DNA of 64,000 nt from Rhizophlyctis rosea (Eukaryota > Chytridiomycota > Chytridiomycetes > Rhizophlyctidales > Rhizophlyctidaceae). Location of the stretch: assembly GCA_027596075.1 (NCBI GenBank), contig JADGJC010000115.1:33764-97763 (forward strand). Reading direction: 5' to 3'. The notes below the pieces were generated by a model. That model was not told the origin of the DNA, searched no databases, and worked only from the letters and a program-made list of their open reading frames with translations. Both the position numbers and the translations under genes were made by a program. Below, piece after piece: positions 1 through 11,303 of the stretch; the stretch's first letter is position 1, and each line of letters opens with the position of its first letter.

Positions 1-24
1 ACCACCAAACTCTACCCTCCCACA

Positions 25-46
25 CCCCCCCCCCCCCCCCCCCCCC
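25..46. repeat. Poly-C tract in tropomyosin intron
   Basis: An uninterrupted run of about 22 C on the + strand (G on the coding strand), inside the second intron of the tropomyosin gene. The exact length is prone to assembly error. Confidence 0.7.
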
Positions 47-81
47 GGGCGCACCCGAAAATCACCACATCAAAAACGCAC

Positions 82-641
82 CTCCTCAACGCGCTTCTCT
101 GTTCTGTCAAGATCCATTTGGAGCAACGTGACCTTGTTGTTGAGGTTCTGAACTTCGGTGTCACGCTTTGCGAGCTCATCCTTGAGCTGCTTAACCTCAG
201 ACTCGGCCTTTTCTGCGCGACCGGCGTGGGTCTCGGATTCGACGCGGAGCTTCTCGAGTTTCTGTTGGGTTGGTTAATAAAGGCGTGGGAAAGGGCATTT
301 TTTGATGGAGATTTTGGTGGTTTAGGTGCAGGGCGGGTTTGTTGAATTGAAGAGAAAAATAGGTGCATGATGAATGGAATATGACGAGAATATATTGATT
401 AGTATCGATAAAAAAGGAGTATATGAAGATTCCCCTCCTCGAACGCGTCAAGTTGCAGATGAAGGCAATCGCCCATTCCACCTTCGCGTTCGCGGTGGTT
501 TCCTGAAACATCATAATCCACCCGTGCGCGTTTTCCCACGTCCTCCCCTCACCACCAAAGCGTACAACCCAAGCTGTCGCGCGGTCTGCAAAAGCATCAG
601 TAGCGATTCATCATCCTGCTCACCTCCTTGATCTTGTCCAT
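82..641 (-). CDS. Tropomyosin, N-terminal part (left edge of window)
   Basis: Actin-filament-binding coiled coil that stabilises actin cables in fungi. The start codon is at 641-639; a tiny first exon (624-641) encodes MDKIKE. It is followed by an intron (262-623) and a second exon (82-261) that continues KLEKLRVESETHAGRAEKAE and keeps a strict heptad pattern (VKQLKDEL, VQNLNNKVTLLQMDL, RVEE). The short MDKIKE-KLxxLR start is typical of fungal tropomyosins, and the first-intron position right after this hexapeptide is characteristic of them. A donor at 81/80 opens a further intron that runs to the window edge, so the rest of the gene lies outside. The visible intron contains a run of about 22 C. 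Seen: exons and heptads. Known: family role. The gene is partial; the symbol is left empty because the paralogue cannot be chosen. Confidence 0.82.
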
Positions 642-1294
642 TGCGGTGATTTACGTGAGGGAAGAGATGGGGATGTAGATGGGTTTTGAGGGGTTTTTTT
701 CTATGAACCTTGGCCGACACAACCGCTAGAGTATGGGTTCTGTGCACAAGATTTGCAAACAAACAATGAGGCGTGGGAAAGCACGAGAAGAGTTATTCGG
801 TGGGTGGGTTGTCTCTTGGTGCAAGCAGTGAGAAACCGGCCGGGAGGCTGGTTGTGCCTTGTGTTGCCTGCCAACAACACACCGTTTGTTTGGGCCTGAA
901 TGGTGGTTTGTGATCGACCACGCGATGTGGGCCGGGCTGGCATCCAGAATGAAGGGGGGTGACTCATCGTGTATACAACTTGCCATTTGCAGAAAGGAGC
1001 TCATCAGAGATTACGTAATCACTATACTTCGCAACGTCCTGTGAAATGTCAACATGCAAAATAGAAACATTCTTGTTTTATACAGTTTCGCGGATAACGC
1101 TATGTAAATGCAAAACATCAATTACAAGGGCAACACCGGCGAGCTCCTAGCTACCCCACACCCATACACAATGACCCGAACTACATATGCACAGATCACC
1201 GCGCGACGCACGAAGGCCAACCCCCACAATCAAAGCACTTCCCCAGACCCATTCTTCTCAAGTCCACCTCCTCCCGCCCCTCACCCAACCCACT
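642..1294. other. Intergenic: tropomyosin promoter side and 3' end of the J/SAM/U-box gene
   Basis: Both flanking genes are on the minus strand, so this holds the 5' region of tropomyosin and the 3' flank of the upstream gene. Short ORFs here show no domain or coding bias. I see no RNA gene. Confidence 0.5.
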
Positions 1295-4200
1295 TCACCC
1301 AATACTTCCCCCCCTCACCGCACTCCCCCACCCCTCCGAAATCTCAGGACCCAACCTCAACCCTTGCCCAACAGCACCGGCACCACCCGCTCCCGCTCCC
1401 ACACTCGCTCCCGCCTCACCCACCAAATCCCCACCTCCACCCCAAAGACCCGTCGAAAACGCCGGCGCATGCGCATTCAACTTCGACCCTTGCGAACCTA
1501 CACCACCACCAGGCGGCTGAATAGCCTTCGTCGCAGACAACCTCCGCTCCCCAAGCTTATTCCCTGCCCCCGACGCACCACTCCCCGCAGATCCCGTCGA
1601 ACTGACAGACCCCGACGTAATGGTCGCAGACCAAACATGCCCACTAGTCAACCCCAACCCGCCTCCAACAGCCCCGCCACCCACAGTCACAGTCACCCCT
1701 GTCGGCTGTCCCAACCCAGGTGGATTCATCCCTCCCGGAGCAGCAACAGACCCAGCACTCACGCCGTTGGCAGCAGATGCAACCGATGGTGCCGCCACGG
1801 ATCCATTCTGCGCCCGCCAGTTCTGAATGACTCCGCGCAGGACGTAATCCACCTGTCCGATGCAACGTTCCCACTCGTTGGGCGGGTACACGACTTGGGT
1901 GACGGGTGAGCGCCACGTCTTTGTATGGGCAAGGTACACTCGGATGTGGCTCTCCTCGTAGACCAGGCCTGTCAAAAGTACATGGAAAAAATGAGCCATT
2001 GCCTCGGGCTTGTGTGACCATTCATACGAGCCTTACCATCAGGTCCCCTGACAGGATTCTCCATCACCTCGTGCGTCAACGTACAAAGGAAATGCGCGGG
2101 GGCAGCGGCCGCAATGCCCTTCTCCGCCGTCGAAACAGCCGGACTACCATGACCCTGCTTCGCCTTCTGATGTCCATGCGGTTGCTGTTGTTGGTGCCCC
2201 GGGTTATGGTGTCCATATCCGTACTGCGAGTGCGATGATCGACGGTTGGGGTTGCCAGGCTTGCCTTGAGGCGATTGGTTGTACATCGGCACATGAGGCG
2301 GTGTATGCGGTTGCTGATCTGGGACGGGCGTGGGGATCGCATACTGGTACGGAGCTGGGTAACCGGCGGGAAGGGTTGGAGGCCACGGCTGACCGTACAA
2401 CCAGCCTGCTTGGATGTATTGAGCCGGGTAGGCAGCTGCAGGATAAGGACCCTGAACGTGTGGTGGTTGTTGATGGGCATAAACGGGCTGATACTGCACA
2501 GGGACCGGTTGCGTTGTCGGTTGCGCATGTTCCACACCGTTTGACTGCGTCGTTGCCGGCGTTCCAACCGCAGTAGATGCCGTCTCGGACACCGGCGTCG
2601 CCACCAATGCACCCGCACCCTCATTCCGCAACTTGTCAATAGCCTCCCGAATCCTCCGCTTGTGCCCGACTTTCTTCACCAACCCATTTAAGTCATCCTC
2701 CGTCAACATGACTAAATCTGCAAGCGTAATCTCCTGCTCATGGAAATTCTGCTCGCACTCCTCCATATCCAAACTGTTCAACCATTGTCCAATGGTTGCA
2801 GGCTTGGCAACACCCTTCTGAATGCCCTCCTTCTGCTTCTTCAACTCCTGCACAGCCGCCCACAAACGCCTCCTGGGACCCAATTTCGTAACGCCCAAGT
2901 TCGTCAAGTCTTCCTCCGTCAACAGCGGCAAATCATCGTACATGATGTCGTGGGCGTGAAAAACGGCGAGGTATTGGGAGAGATCGAGGGATGCAAGGAA
3001 TGCGTCCGTCTTTTCGTATGACTTGGGGAACGATCCGAAGGTTGGATAGTACGAGGTGGTTTGAGGCTGCTGATTTGCATGAGTTTCTACTTGAAGATTG
3101 CTGGGTTGACTTGGTGGCGCAGCCTCTGAATAGTCTGCCGGATCGTTGGGAGGTGTGTTTCCTGGAGATGGAGGGGGCGTTCCGAGACTACTTGATGGCA
3201 ATTGCATAGGTGTCAGACGCGATCCAGTCGCCGGGACGTTGGGTGGACCTTGCGGCTTGGAGGTGGTCTGTACACTCTTGCGTGAAGGTTTTTCGGCAAC
3301 CACGGACGCTGGGGCGTCGGCAGTATGGTGTTGTTGCGCTTTATCCAGGTGGCTTGGTTGGACGACGGCTGAATACGGAGCAACTGTAGTAGGGACGGTG
3401 GCTGCGGGCGAGATGGACTCGTGCTCGACAACGTTTTTGGGCAGGGTCTCAGCTGGCATCGACGGATATTCATCATCATAGATAGGGGCTGGCACCGGGG
3501 ATCGCAACACGTTGTTCCTGCTTTTCTTCTTGCGGGGAGTGACTCGCTTGATCGACCACGCTTTCGTTGGAGATGCCGCTCTGCTGGATGTAGCGCTGTT
3601 CTCAGGAGTTCGATCGTTAGAGGTTGCGCCCGATGTGAAAGTGACATTCCGGCTGGCATGGCCATTCTGTTGCACTGCCGGAGCTACTGACGCCGAAGGG
3701 GGAGACGGTACGACGGCTTTTGGTTCCGCTGCTGGAGGCTTCGCCGGCTGAACAGTCTCGCTTTCTTCCTGCGATCTCGTAACGGGTTGAGACGAAGGCA
3801 CATTCTTCCCACGTCTTCCCTTGACCTCCTTCTTTGCCTCCTTCTTGATTACCTCCCCTCGTGCAAAAGCCGCCACCATCTCCCGCTCTTTGGCCGCCTC
3901 CTCGATCCGCTTCCTCTCTTCCTCCCGTTTGATTCTCTTCTCCTGAACTTCCGCAGCCTTTTTAGCCCGTGCCTTCTCCATCGCTTCACAGTCCGCCACC
4001 ATCTTCTCAACAACATGTTGCGCTAGATCTCCCGTCTTTGCCTGCCCTCCCAAGTATCCGGCCCGCGCTTTGGTAGCCTCCACCAACGCCATGATACGCT
4101 TATAGACGTCCATGTTCTTCACCGTCACAGCCTTGTCGGCGTCAGGTTCTAGGTAGTCGACCGTAAGCGATAGCAATGGCCTTTGGCGAATGAGCGCCTT

Positions 4201-6597
4201 GATGGCTTGCACTATCTGATTTCGCGTGCTGGGCGGCAGGGCCAGAGGGGTATTCTGCGGGTATCGGGTGTTGAGATCGAGGATGAATGCCTCAAAGTCA
4301 GACAGAGCCTTCTCCCTTGACGATGCCTCCTCCGGCTTCTTGACGGTGGGCTTATCAGCTTGCCCGTCTTGATCGCCCAATTCGTCGTCATCATGCAGAT
4401 CTTCCATCAACGCCTCGTCATCCTCTTGCCCCGAGTCCTCTTGCGGAACTTTGCCTTCCCCTCCCTCTTGCAACACCGCCTTCGTAAACTCATTCAGCTT
4501 ACTCCTCCACCGATTTTGCTCTTCACTTTTGACGATTTTCGCCTTCAATGCAGCTGCCATGGTTTCCACCTCGGCCACCACATCGAAACACCGATTCCGT
4601 TTCAAGTGATCCACCAATGTCCCCAAACGTGCCAGCCGTTCCGTTGTTGGCACATTACCAGTCTGTTCGACAATGGCTTCGGCTTGTTCGCGAACACGAA
4701 GGACAAAGCGTGCGCGGCGAGCCTCCCGGCTTTTCTCCGCTTGCTCACGTCGTTCGAGGCGAGTGACTGCAAAGTCTTCGACAAACAGATCGGCACCATG
4801 GGACCATTCACCGTAGGCGATGTTATTTTTCCCCTGAAAACCACAGATAAGACCACTGAACGTGGGTCATTCGATTGAGACTGGTCATACCCGAACTCGG
4901 AATGAATAGTGCCCTGGCGGAAGGTTAGGCGTCCACGCAATCGTGTTCGCCCCTCGGAATATGTCCACCCATGTGATCCTGCAAGACTCGCATGGTCAGT
5001 CCCAATCGGCCATACACCAATACGCTCTCAAATGCAATACGTACGCGTCATTATCTGTCGACGTCGTCATTTGCAGCTCATACCAAGTGACTTGCATCTC
5101 AATAGCGCTCGCACAACTCCATTGGAGGTGAACTTTCTGCTCACCAGTTTTGTGATTGAGGATTTCAGTCGCGATGATTTGAGGCACTGTGCACTTATGC
5201 GGTATACCGCCCGTCAACCGCCGACGCTCGCCTTGGTTTTCTGTAGCAGCACGTTTGATACCGGCTGTACACAGAATCCTCATCAATACCAATTCCATTC
5301 AACGCAATCACCGGATGCTCAACCACCTTTCTTCCGGTACTGCATGAGCTTATTCTCCTGCTCCTTGTCTCTTGACAGCTTCGGTAAAGCAGCCAAGAAC
5401 ATGCTATGGTTATTCATCTGGATGTATTGGCGACGCAGCTCCGGATCCGTCAGAACTTGATACGCCGTTTGGATTTCCAGAAGAAGGTCTATACAATATA
5501 AATCAGATGAATGTCTTAATTGGCCAAATGATATCGTCAATCCATACTGTATTCCTCATCCGTCGGCATTCTGTTAAGCTTATCAGGGTGCAGTCGAATG
5601 GCCAACGTTCGGAACTTCTTCCTCGCAACATCCGATAGCGTCTCATGAGCCTGATCAATCCGCGTTTTCAGAGACAACTCTTCATGATCAAGCATAGCAA
5701 GATTGTCGCGCGCTCGCCGCAACTCCAAATTCGCATAGTGACAGAGCAGGCGATATGTGGCGTTCGTGGGACTTCGCTTATTCCACGGCAAAACATATTG
5801 ACCGGAATCGTTGCGATCTTCGTCGTTATCTTCCAGCTGATTGAGGGCGGTTTCGATGTCCTACAATGAGCAACCATGTGAGGAACAATGGTCAAATGGA
5901 GGCGTATGCATTTTCTCCATTTCTTCCACATAGGATACGAAGTCCAAAGGCTCAGAAACCGGGGCGCCCGCTGGAAATCAATTGTCCAGGCCATCCTTCC
6001 AAGCTCCAGATAGTAAATGAACCAGGGGCAGTTCATCCACTTGATCAACGCCTCTTCACGTACTGTCAACACTATGATAAACAAATCAATCATTACCTTG
6101 CGATCCTTCACCCAAGCTAGTCTCGCTTGTGCATCCAAGGTAGCAAAAACATCCTCGAAATCCTCCGCCCCCGAAACGCCAGCTTGTTCCAGCTTCTTAG
6201 CAGCCTTCTTACGCTGTTTCTTCTCCTTCTTTGCATCCTTCTTTGACAGTTCACCAAGTTTGGACGGCGCGTCTGCACCACTATTGGACCCGCCTTCCCC
6301 AGACCTATTGAGTTTCCGTTCTTCCTCCCGTTCCTGAAATTCCCTTCTGGCGACTTCAGCACGCTCGGCAAGCCGTTCAGCCTCAATGTAAGACTCTTTG
6401 CCTTTGACCTTCTCTTGAGCGAGCGTAAGCTGCTCTTTAAAGAGATTGACGACGTCAAAAGCGCAAGGCTCCGAGCCCAAGTCGAGGACGTTGAAGAATG
6501 GTAGGAGTTGTGGTGGTGGTAGCGGTTTGCCTGGAGACTTGCCTCTTCCGGCGGGCGAGCCAAGCTTGGAGGCTACTAGACCTAGTTGAGCTGCCAT
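1295..6597 (-). CDS. J-domain / fibronectin III / double SAM / U-box protein
   Basis: Predicted ~1640-residue protein. Reading from 6597 (MAAQLG; an upstream ATG at 6636 is possible): a basic coiled coil; a J-domain around nt 5460-5620 with HPDK and EIQTAYQVLTDPELRRQY; a fibronectin III domain around nt 4790-5190 (KVHLQW, LPPGHYSFRVR, KNNIAYGEW); a long charged coiled coil; two SAM domains near nt 2840-3030 and 2620-2800; a Pro/Gln/Tyr-rich linker; and a U-box near nt 1810-2080 (FLCTLTHEVMENPV ... GLVYEESHI ... SPVT). Introns 5861-5938, 5489-5547, 5265-5326, 4979-5023, 4834-4890 and 1969-2036 join in phase. The U-box itself is split by the last intron. The J-domain recruits and stimulates Hsp70; the U-box recruits E2 enzymes. 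By inference this could couple chaperone handling to ubiquitination. One uncertainty: exon 1 needs one extra base near 5955 to join in frame. I do not recognise a named orthologue. Confidence 0.8.
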
Positions 6598-6636
6598 GCT
6601 TGCGTGGGAAAACTGCACATGGTGAACTTTAGTCAA

Positions 6637-7613
6637 AGGGTTTCACAGGGTACTCCATCGATGTCAAGGGTTTCCCACCCTACCTACAAAGTGGTGTCAA
6701 ATTGACCAGCACTTCAGTATTGCCGTTTCCTTGCAGCGCAAGTAGTATACTATATTTCCTTATCCCGTTTTGTTGCGTGATATGTGCGTCTCATGCGTTT
6801 ATTGGCGAAAAGGAATCTTCCCAAGCAGCACCCTGCAGGACAAAGGCATGCGAACGGAGTGCTCCTGTGCTCACCGCTGGCCAGAACCCGGCCCGCAGCC
6901 GCAGCGCCACAAACAGCGTGACCCATTCTGACGCATATGTCTCGTGACAAACAATGACACGGAATCATCTCGTAATCACCACAACTGTAGATCTCGTTGA
7001 CCCAGCGCTTCTCAGGTGGCCTCCTTTAGATTTGGCATATACATTAGCGGAATGCATGCAAACTGGAGCTTGTGAAAGCATCAGAGTCCATCATGTAGCA
7101 TGCCGCACCGCAGTACCAGCCATATCAATGACGAGATGAACCCCAAAAGTCCCCCGAACCGTGAGTTGCTCCAAAGATGCACTAACAGCAGGCCATTCAG
7201 GCCCAACCACCTTCAATATGAAGTATTCGCTCCTGTATACTGGCATCATAAAGGTGGATGAGCTTCAGACCTTTTACTTTTGCTGGAAGACCCCAGGTCT
7301 TTGAGGAATGGGTCAGGTAGGAGACGGCACGCCATCAAGAGATTACGAATTCGAATCACCCAGCGCCAGCAGTGCCCAAAAGCACCGCATTCTCCGGTGA
7401 GCTTCGCCCCAACGCGAAATGCGTAAAGAGCCATGGGACTTGTTCAAAAGTTGCGATGCTCGCGCTCCACAATTCGATGCACAAGTCTCCAAGAACCACT
7501 CATGAAAGCTGGCCACCAAATGCAAGAATCTATACAATCTATATACACATTATCGACACGCACTCGGAGGAGCATTCGTCCTCCGGCACAAAAGCTGCCC
7601 TCTTAGCCCCTAC
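6637..7613. other. Intergenic, about 1 kb
   Basis: Separates the starts of the J/SAM/U-box gene and the end of the next minus-strand gene. Short ORFs lack coding bias. I see nothing further that can be supported. Confidence 0.45.
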
Positions 7614-8159
7614 TCACATACTGCCTACCAAGCCAGGAATGAACTTCTTATCCTTCTCTACCTCCTGGGCAACAAACACGGGATCCAACGTCTTAGCAAC
7701 CTCCTCTATTGAAACCATAACCTCCGTCGCAGCAAGCGCCATTTCCCCATTTACAAAATACAAAATTTTCGTCGACGACCAATTACACCCAATGATCTCC
7801 ACAATCGCACCAAGCCGGATAGCCGTACGCAAGCGGTACTTATTAGGAAACACTACAAACTCCCCTGGACACCGTTCCAAAAGGGCGTCCAGCGACGCGA
7901 TATGCGGGTTCACGATGCTATGTCCGACCTTCACAGATTGCATCTTCACTTCCGTGCCCTCGGGTTTTTCCTTTATGCAGGCTATGTGAGCGACGGACGC
8001 TAGGTGAGGCTGGTGTCGTCTCCGGTCTCGTGGGTTGGGGAGGAGGGTCATGAGAGTCGACTTGGCACTTGTCGTTTGAATTGGCGCGAATGGTGGTGTG
8101 TATGTTGGAGGTGGCGGGTCTGAAGAAGAGGAACTGGCGGAATTTGGGTCTATCATCAC
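7614..8159 (-). CDS. Hypothetical protein, 181 aa
   Basis: I do not recognise this gene. An open frame starts with two methionines at 8159 and has a Ser/Pro/Thr-rich N-terminus (about 45 residues) that looks disordered. A folded-looking C-terminal part follows, with alternating hydrophobic stretches (GEFVVFPNKYRLRTAI, GAIVEIIGCNW, TKILYFVNGEMALAATEVMV) that suggest a small beta-barrel, and a helical tail (EEVAKTLDPVFVAQEVEKDK). An OB-fold is one guess but no family signature is visible. At the stop, the sequence ATGTGAGTAGG also fits a splice donor, so the real protein may continue into another exon below 7614. Single-exon reading is therefore provisional. Confidence 0.5.
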   Translation of the reverse strand: MMIDPNSASSSSSDPPPPTYTPPFAPIQTTSAKSTLMTLLPNPRDRRRHQPHLASVAHIACIKEKPEGTEVKMQSVKVGHSIVNPHIASLDALLERCPGEFVVFPNKYRLRTAIRLGAIVEIIGCNWSSTKILYFVNGEMALAATEVMVSIEEVAKTLDPVFVAQEVEKDKKFIPGLVGSM

Positions 8160-8966
8160 GGAATTTACTGCACTTGACGTGTTCGAAATGAGCTTCTTGC
8201 GTGCGCCTATTTGACCTGGCCATTCACAACGCTGCCAAGGACTGAATGCTGTGAGGAAAGCAGCCAGAGGTTTTATTGGTAAACTTAGGGAAGTTAAAGA
8301 ATCTTGTTGGAAGAATTGAGGCTGTCACGAACCGGAGCTGGGAGAAGGCACAAGCCGTTGGGTTTTGTGGAACTTGATGGAACTCAACGTCTCAGGCAAC
8401 TCCGGCTTTCAAAATTTGCGTGTTCGCTGCGCCTATCATTTGCAGATTTGTGCATGACGGGCAGGTTTCCAAACATTTTAAATGCAGTGTCTTGGTTGTC
8501 GTCTCTATCCATACTAGTATTCATGATCAAGAAACTCAAGAACCCTTAGCGCAGAAAGCTGTTGAAGTGATTTTTTTTGAAGCGAAGGTCCTACCTGGAC
8601 CCTCAACATTCGCCAGTTTCACTAGTTCCACACCTCCCCGGCCCACCGCGCCGCGAGCCGTTTGCACAACGTCAACCTCCGGCGGACGTGACCTTTGGTG
8701 TTGCCTTTCGTGTCGGTGGATCTAGGTGGAAGGGCGTTCAAGTGGGCTTCCGTATCACGCAGGAGAAGGGACTCCCTTATTACCATGTAACATTCAGCAA
8801 CCCTACAAAACTCACCATCAAGAGCAGAAGGGCAGTCCCTCCTCCCCTTCTTGAACCCTCGCGGCCTCAAGGGTGAAAGGTTTACACAACACATATATAA
8901 AAACCTCACTGAATAGCAATTCCCATCCTCCATAACTCCCAACTCAGATCAATTTGAATCAAACAC
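8160..8966. other. Intergenic; divergent promoter region
   Basis: Lies between the minus-strand hypothetical gene and the plus-strand lectin gene. The right end holds a TATA-like TATATAAAA at about 8894-8902. No other gene is supported. Confidence 0.5.
8894..8902 (+). promoter_or_regulatory. TATA-like element of lectin gene
   Basis: TATATAAAA about 65-75 bases upstream of the ATG at 8967, a usual distance for a fungal core promoter. Confidence 0.45.
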
Positions 8967-9637
8967 ATGCTCCGCCTCTTCACCGCCGCTGCCGCCGTGC
9001 TGGGCCTGCTACCAAGCGTCTACGCCGATGCTTACTATTCAGCAAATGGGCTCTCCTATGCCATTCTGTATTGTGGCGAAAGATGCATATGGGACAACGC
9101 CATACCCGACCGGGATTACCGGCCCGCTGGCTTCTTCAATGGTGGGTACAGACTTCCTGTCCTATCATTGTCCATGAGCTCAATGTCAATGGCCTCACCT
9201 CATTTACCAACTCATCACCATTGAACAATGTTCTCTCCTCCTTTCAACAGGACCCCCCTCGGATAAGTACTACAGGGTAACAAATTATCAGGGGAAGTGC
9301 CTCGAAGCCCCCAGCGGCAATCCCAGCAACCAAAACCCAGCGAGAATTGCCGATTGCAGCACAACATACAGACAACAATGGAAATACGACAACGGTCGTT
9401 TGAAAGTCAGAGTGAGTGCGAAACAGTCACAACCCAGATATGTGTCAAATCCCATTCTCAAAGTCTGACCACTCGGATGACGTTGTCCCCAAACAGTACG
9501 ATTATGTGAACAACGGCGGGTTGAAGGGCGAGGGAAGGTATTGCTTGTCTCCATATTGGACTGATGTTAAGGTTGATGCGATTGTATCGATCTGGGAATG
9601 TAACACGGCTGCAACGTGGTCAAAAACCAATGTCTGA
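8967..9637 (+). CDS. Small secreted ricin-B-type lectin-like protein
   Basis: Three exons (8967-9141, 9251-9411, 9497-9637) join in phase to a 158-residue protein. The first exon encodes a signal peptide (MLRLFTAAAAVLGLLPSVYA, cleavage after the second Ala expected), followed by a Cys-bearing segment. Exon 2 contains a ricin-type motif: YRVTNYQGKCLEAPSGN, then ARIADCSTTYRQQWKY with the typical QQW and a paired cysteine. Exon 3 repeats the theme weakly (GRYCLSPYWTD ... SIWECNTAATWS). Beta-trefoil lectins bind glycans; such small secreted forms are common in saprotrophic and parasitic fungi. Only about one to one-and-a-half trefoil repeats are present, so it is short for a full ricin-B domain (~120-130 aa core). 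Function as a lectin is an inference from the motif. Confidence 0.72.
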
Positions 9638-11303
9638 GTGACCTCTTCAAAACGAACGCTGGTAGTTTGATTTTGTACTTAGAATTTTGTAAATCAGTGA
9701 ATAGAGTATTTTAGACCTCTGCTAAACCGCCTGAGATGATATTCACCAATATTCAATTTCTGCCCATCGAGCAAAACCATCCCTTTCCCACCTCTTCGCC
9801 CCGACCAAACGCTCTCCTTCCGACCCCACTTCGACTTCGCAGTCCCTCGTGCTATCAACAAAACTCCGGTGCGTCACTCATGCCAAGTAGGTCACCTGAA
9901 TATCTATGGCCACACAGCCCACCGCTCAGTCTGCAAACGGCTGCCAAAATCGCAGAGAGATTGAACTCAACAACACCACCGCACCAAAGGAAGTCGCTGA
10001 TACGGAAAAACCAGCGAAGCATACACCTACTTCGGTAACTGCTGCGCTTGAGCCGTTTATGCGCGGCTCTCCTTTATAACGTTGCCAGAGTGTTGCGCAA
10101 TCACCTTGACCGTACATCTTCTGACCTCCTCAAGAAACCTGGCATTCTCAGTGAAGCGCTGAACTCCAAGATATGATGCACCTCCTCCCGCTCCGGCGCC
10201 TCCGTATTGAGCAGACTATGTGACTCCGCATCAGCGGTATGTCTCAGTTCCTTTGAAACAGTGCATCAGTCGATCTGGCTACACAGGCGATTCAATGGCA
10301 TGCAGAGATCATTACACGTTAACATATTGCTCAGAAGGAGACTCCAGCTCGGCGCACTCGTGTGTACATCAGATTTGAAGCTATGGATCTGTCTGGTGTG
10401 CTGGGTGGACATGCGGACCCAATGTGAGTAGGCACTCTAGGCTGAAACGTCTGAAAGTAAGCTAATCTACCAAAAGAGTAGGGGCAGTCCTCTTCATTTC
10501 TTCCGCTGTGCATGCAGCAAAACGTCAAGCAAGGTCTCAGCGCCATCACTTCGCATCACGCATCTTATGGTGGAAATCTATCGCATACATTACATTCTTC
10601 AATTTCCAGTCCGTCTTGGGAGGGGTCTGTTCCGCCCGACTTGACTAGTTTACGGCCACCGACCTGGTTGAGCATCAAGCAGGCAACAACGCATATCTAT
10701 CTAACGTGATGGGTCTGCGATATTGGTCTGTCTTTGCAATTTTCGGATGACGTTGTACAGAACCGGCCGCTATCGTGACATTTCGAGATACGGAGGAAAA
10801 GTGCACGTTGATCAGTTCTACAGGCATGTCCAAACGGCGATTCACACCATATACCATGACTGTGCCACTCCACCACGTTTCTTGCCACCTGGGCCAAAAT
10901 TGGTCGTGGGCAGCAAGCGCGGTCACTCCGCCTCATCATATATCAACATGAATCGACTTTGTAACACCACTTGTTATGGTCATAGTGGATGCTGCGTGAT
11001 TCAATATGGCAAGTGCCTGTACGGAAAAGTCATCGTGGTCGTTCTGAAATGACAAGCATTCCATCCCAATGTCAAGTTGAACACAACAGTCAGGGCGCGA
11101 ACGCCGAGACATTCTTCTCTGCACTATTTCACGTTGCCCGTCATGTCTGTGTTCAGGTAGAATTCCTTCCAATAAAGCTTGAAGTTCTCAGGGGGGCTCA
11201 ACTCTGATGCTCGTATAAAAAGAAGTCACTTCAACTGAATCCTACGAGCGTCCTTTCAGACCTTCCCACGCCCCGAACCAGTCCCACGACCTATCACCAA
11301 AAG
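9638..11303. other. Intergenic, about 1.7 kb
   Basis: No ORF with domain content or coding bias. Contains the presumed terminator of the lectin gene and the promoter of the esterase, including a TATAAAA at 11214-11220. Confidence 0.5.
11214..11220 (+). promoter_or_regulatory. TATA box of esterase gene
   Basis: TATAAAA about 85 bases upstream of the esterase ATG at 11304. Confidence 0.5.

Noticed and set aside
1187..1909. Long plus-strand ORF (240 codons) with Arg/Pro-rich translation
   Set aside because: Antisense shadow of the GC-rich, low-complexity C-terminal exon of the J/SAM/U-box gene.
4996..5298. Separate small minus-strand gene
   Set aside because: It is the FN3 exon of the large gene; splicing at 5024/4978 continues it in phase into the next exon.
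7340..7360. GAATTCGAATC resembling a tRNA B-box
   Set aside because: No matching A-box or acceptor stem at proper distances.
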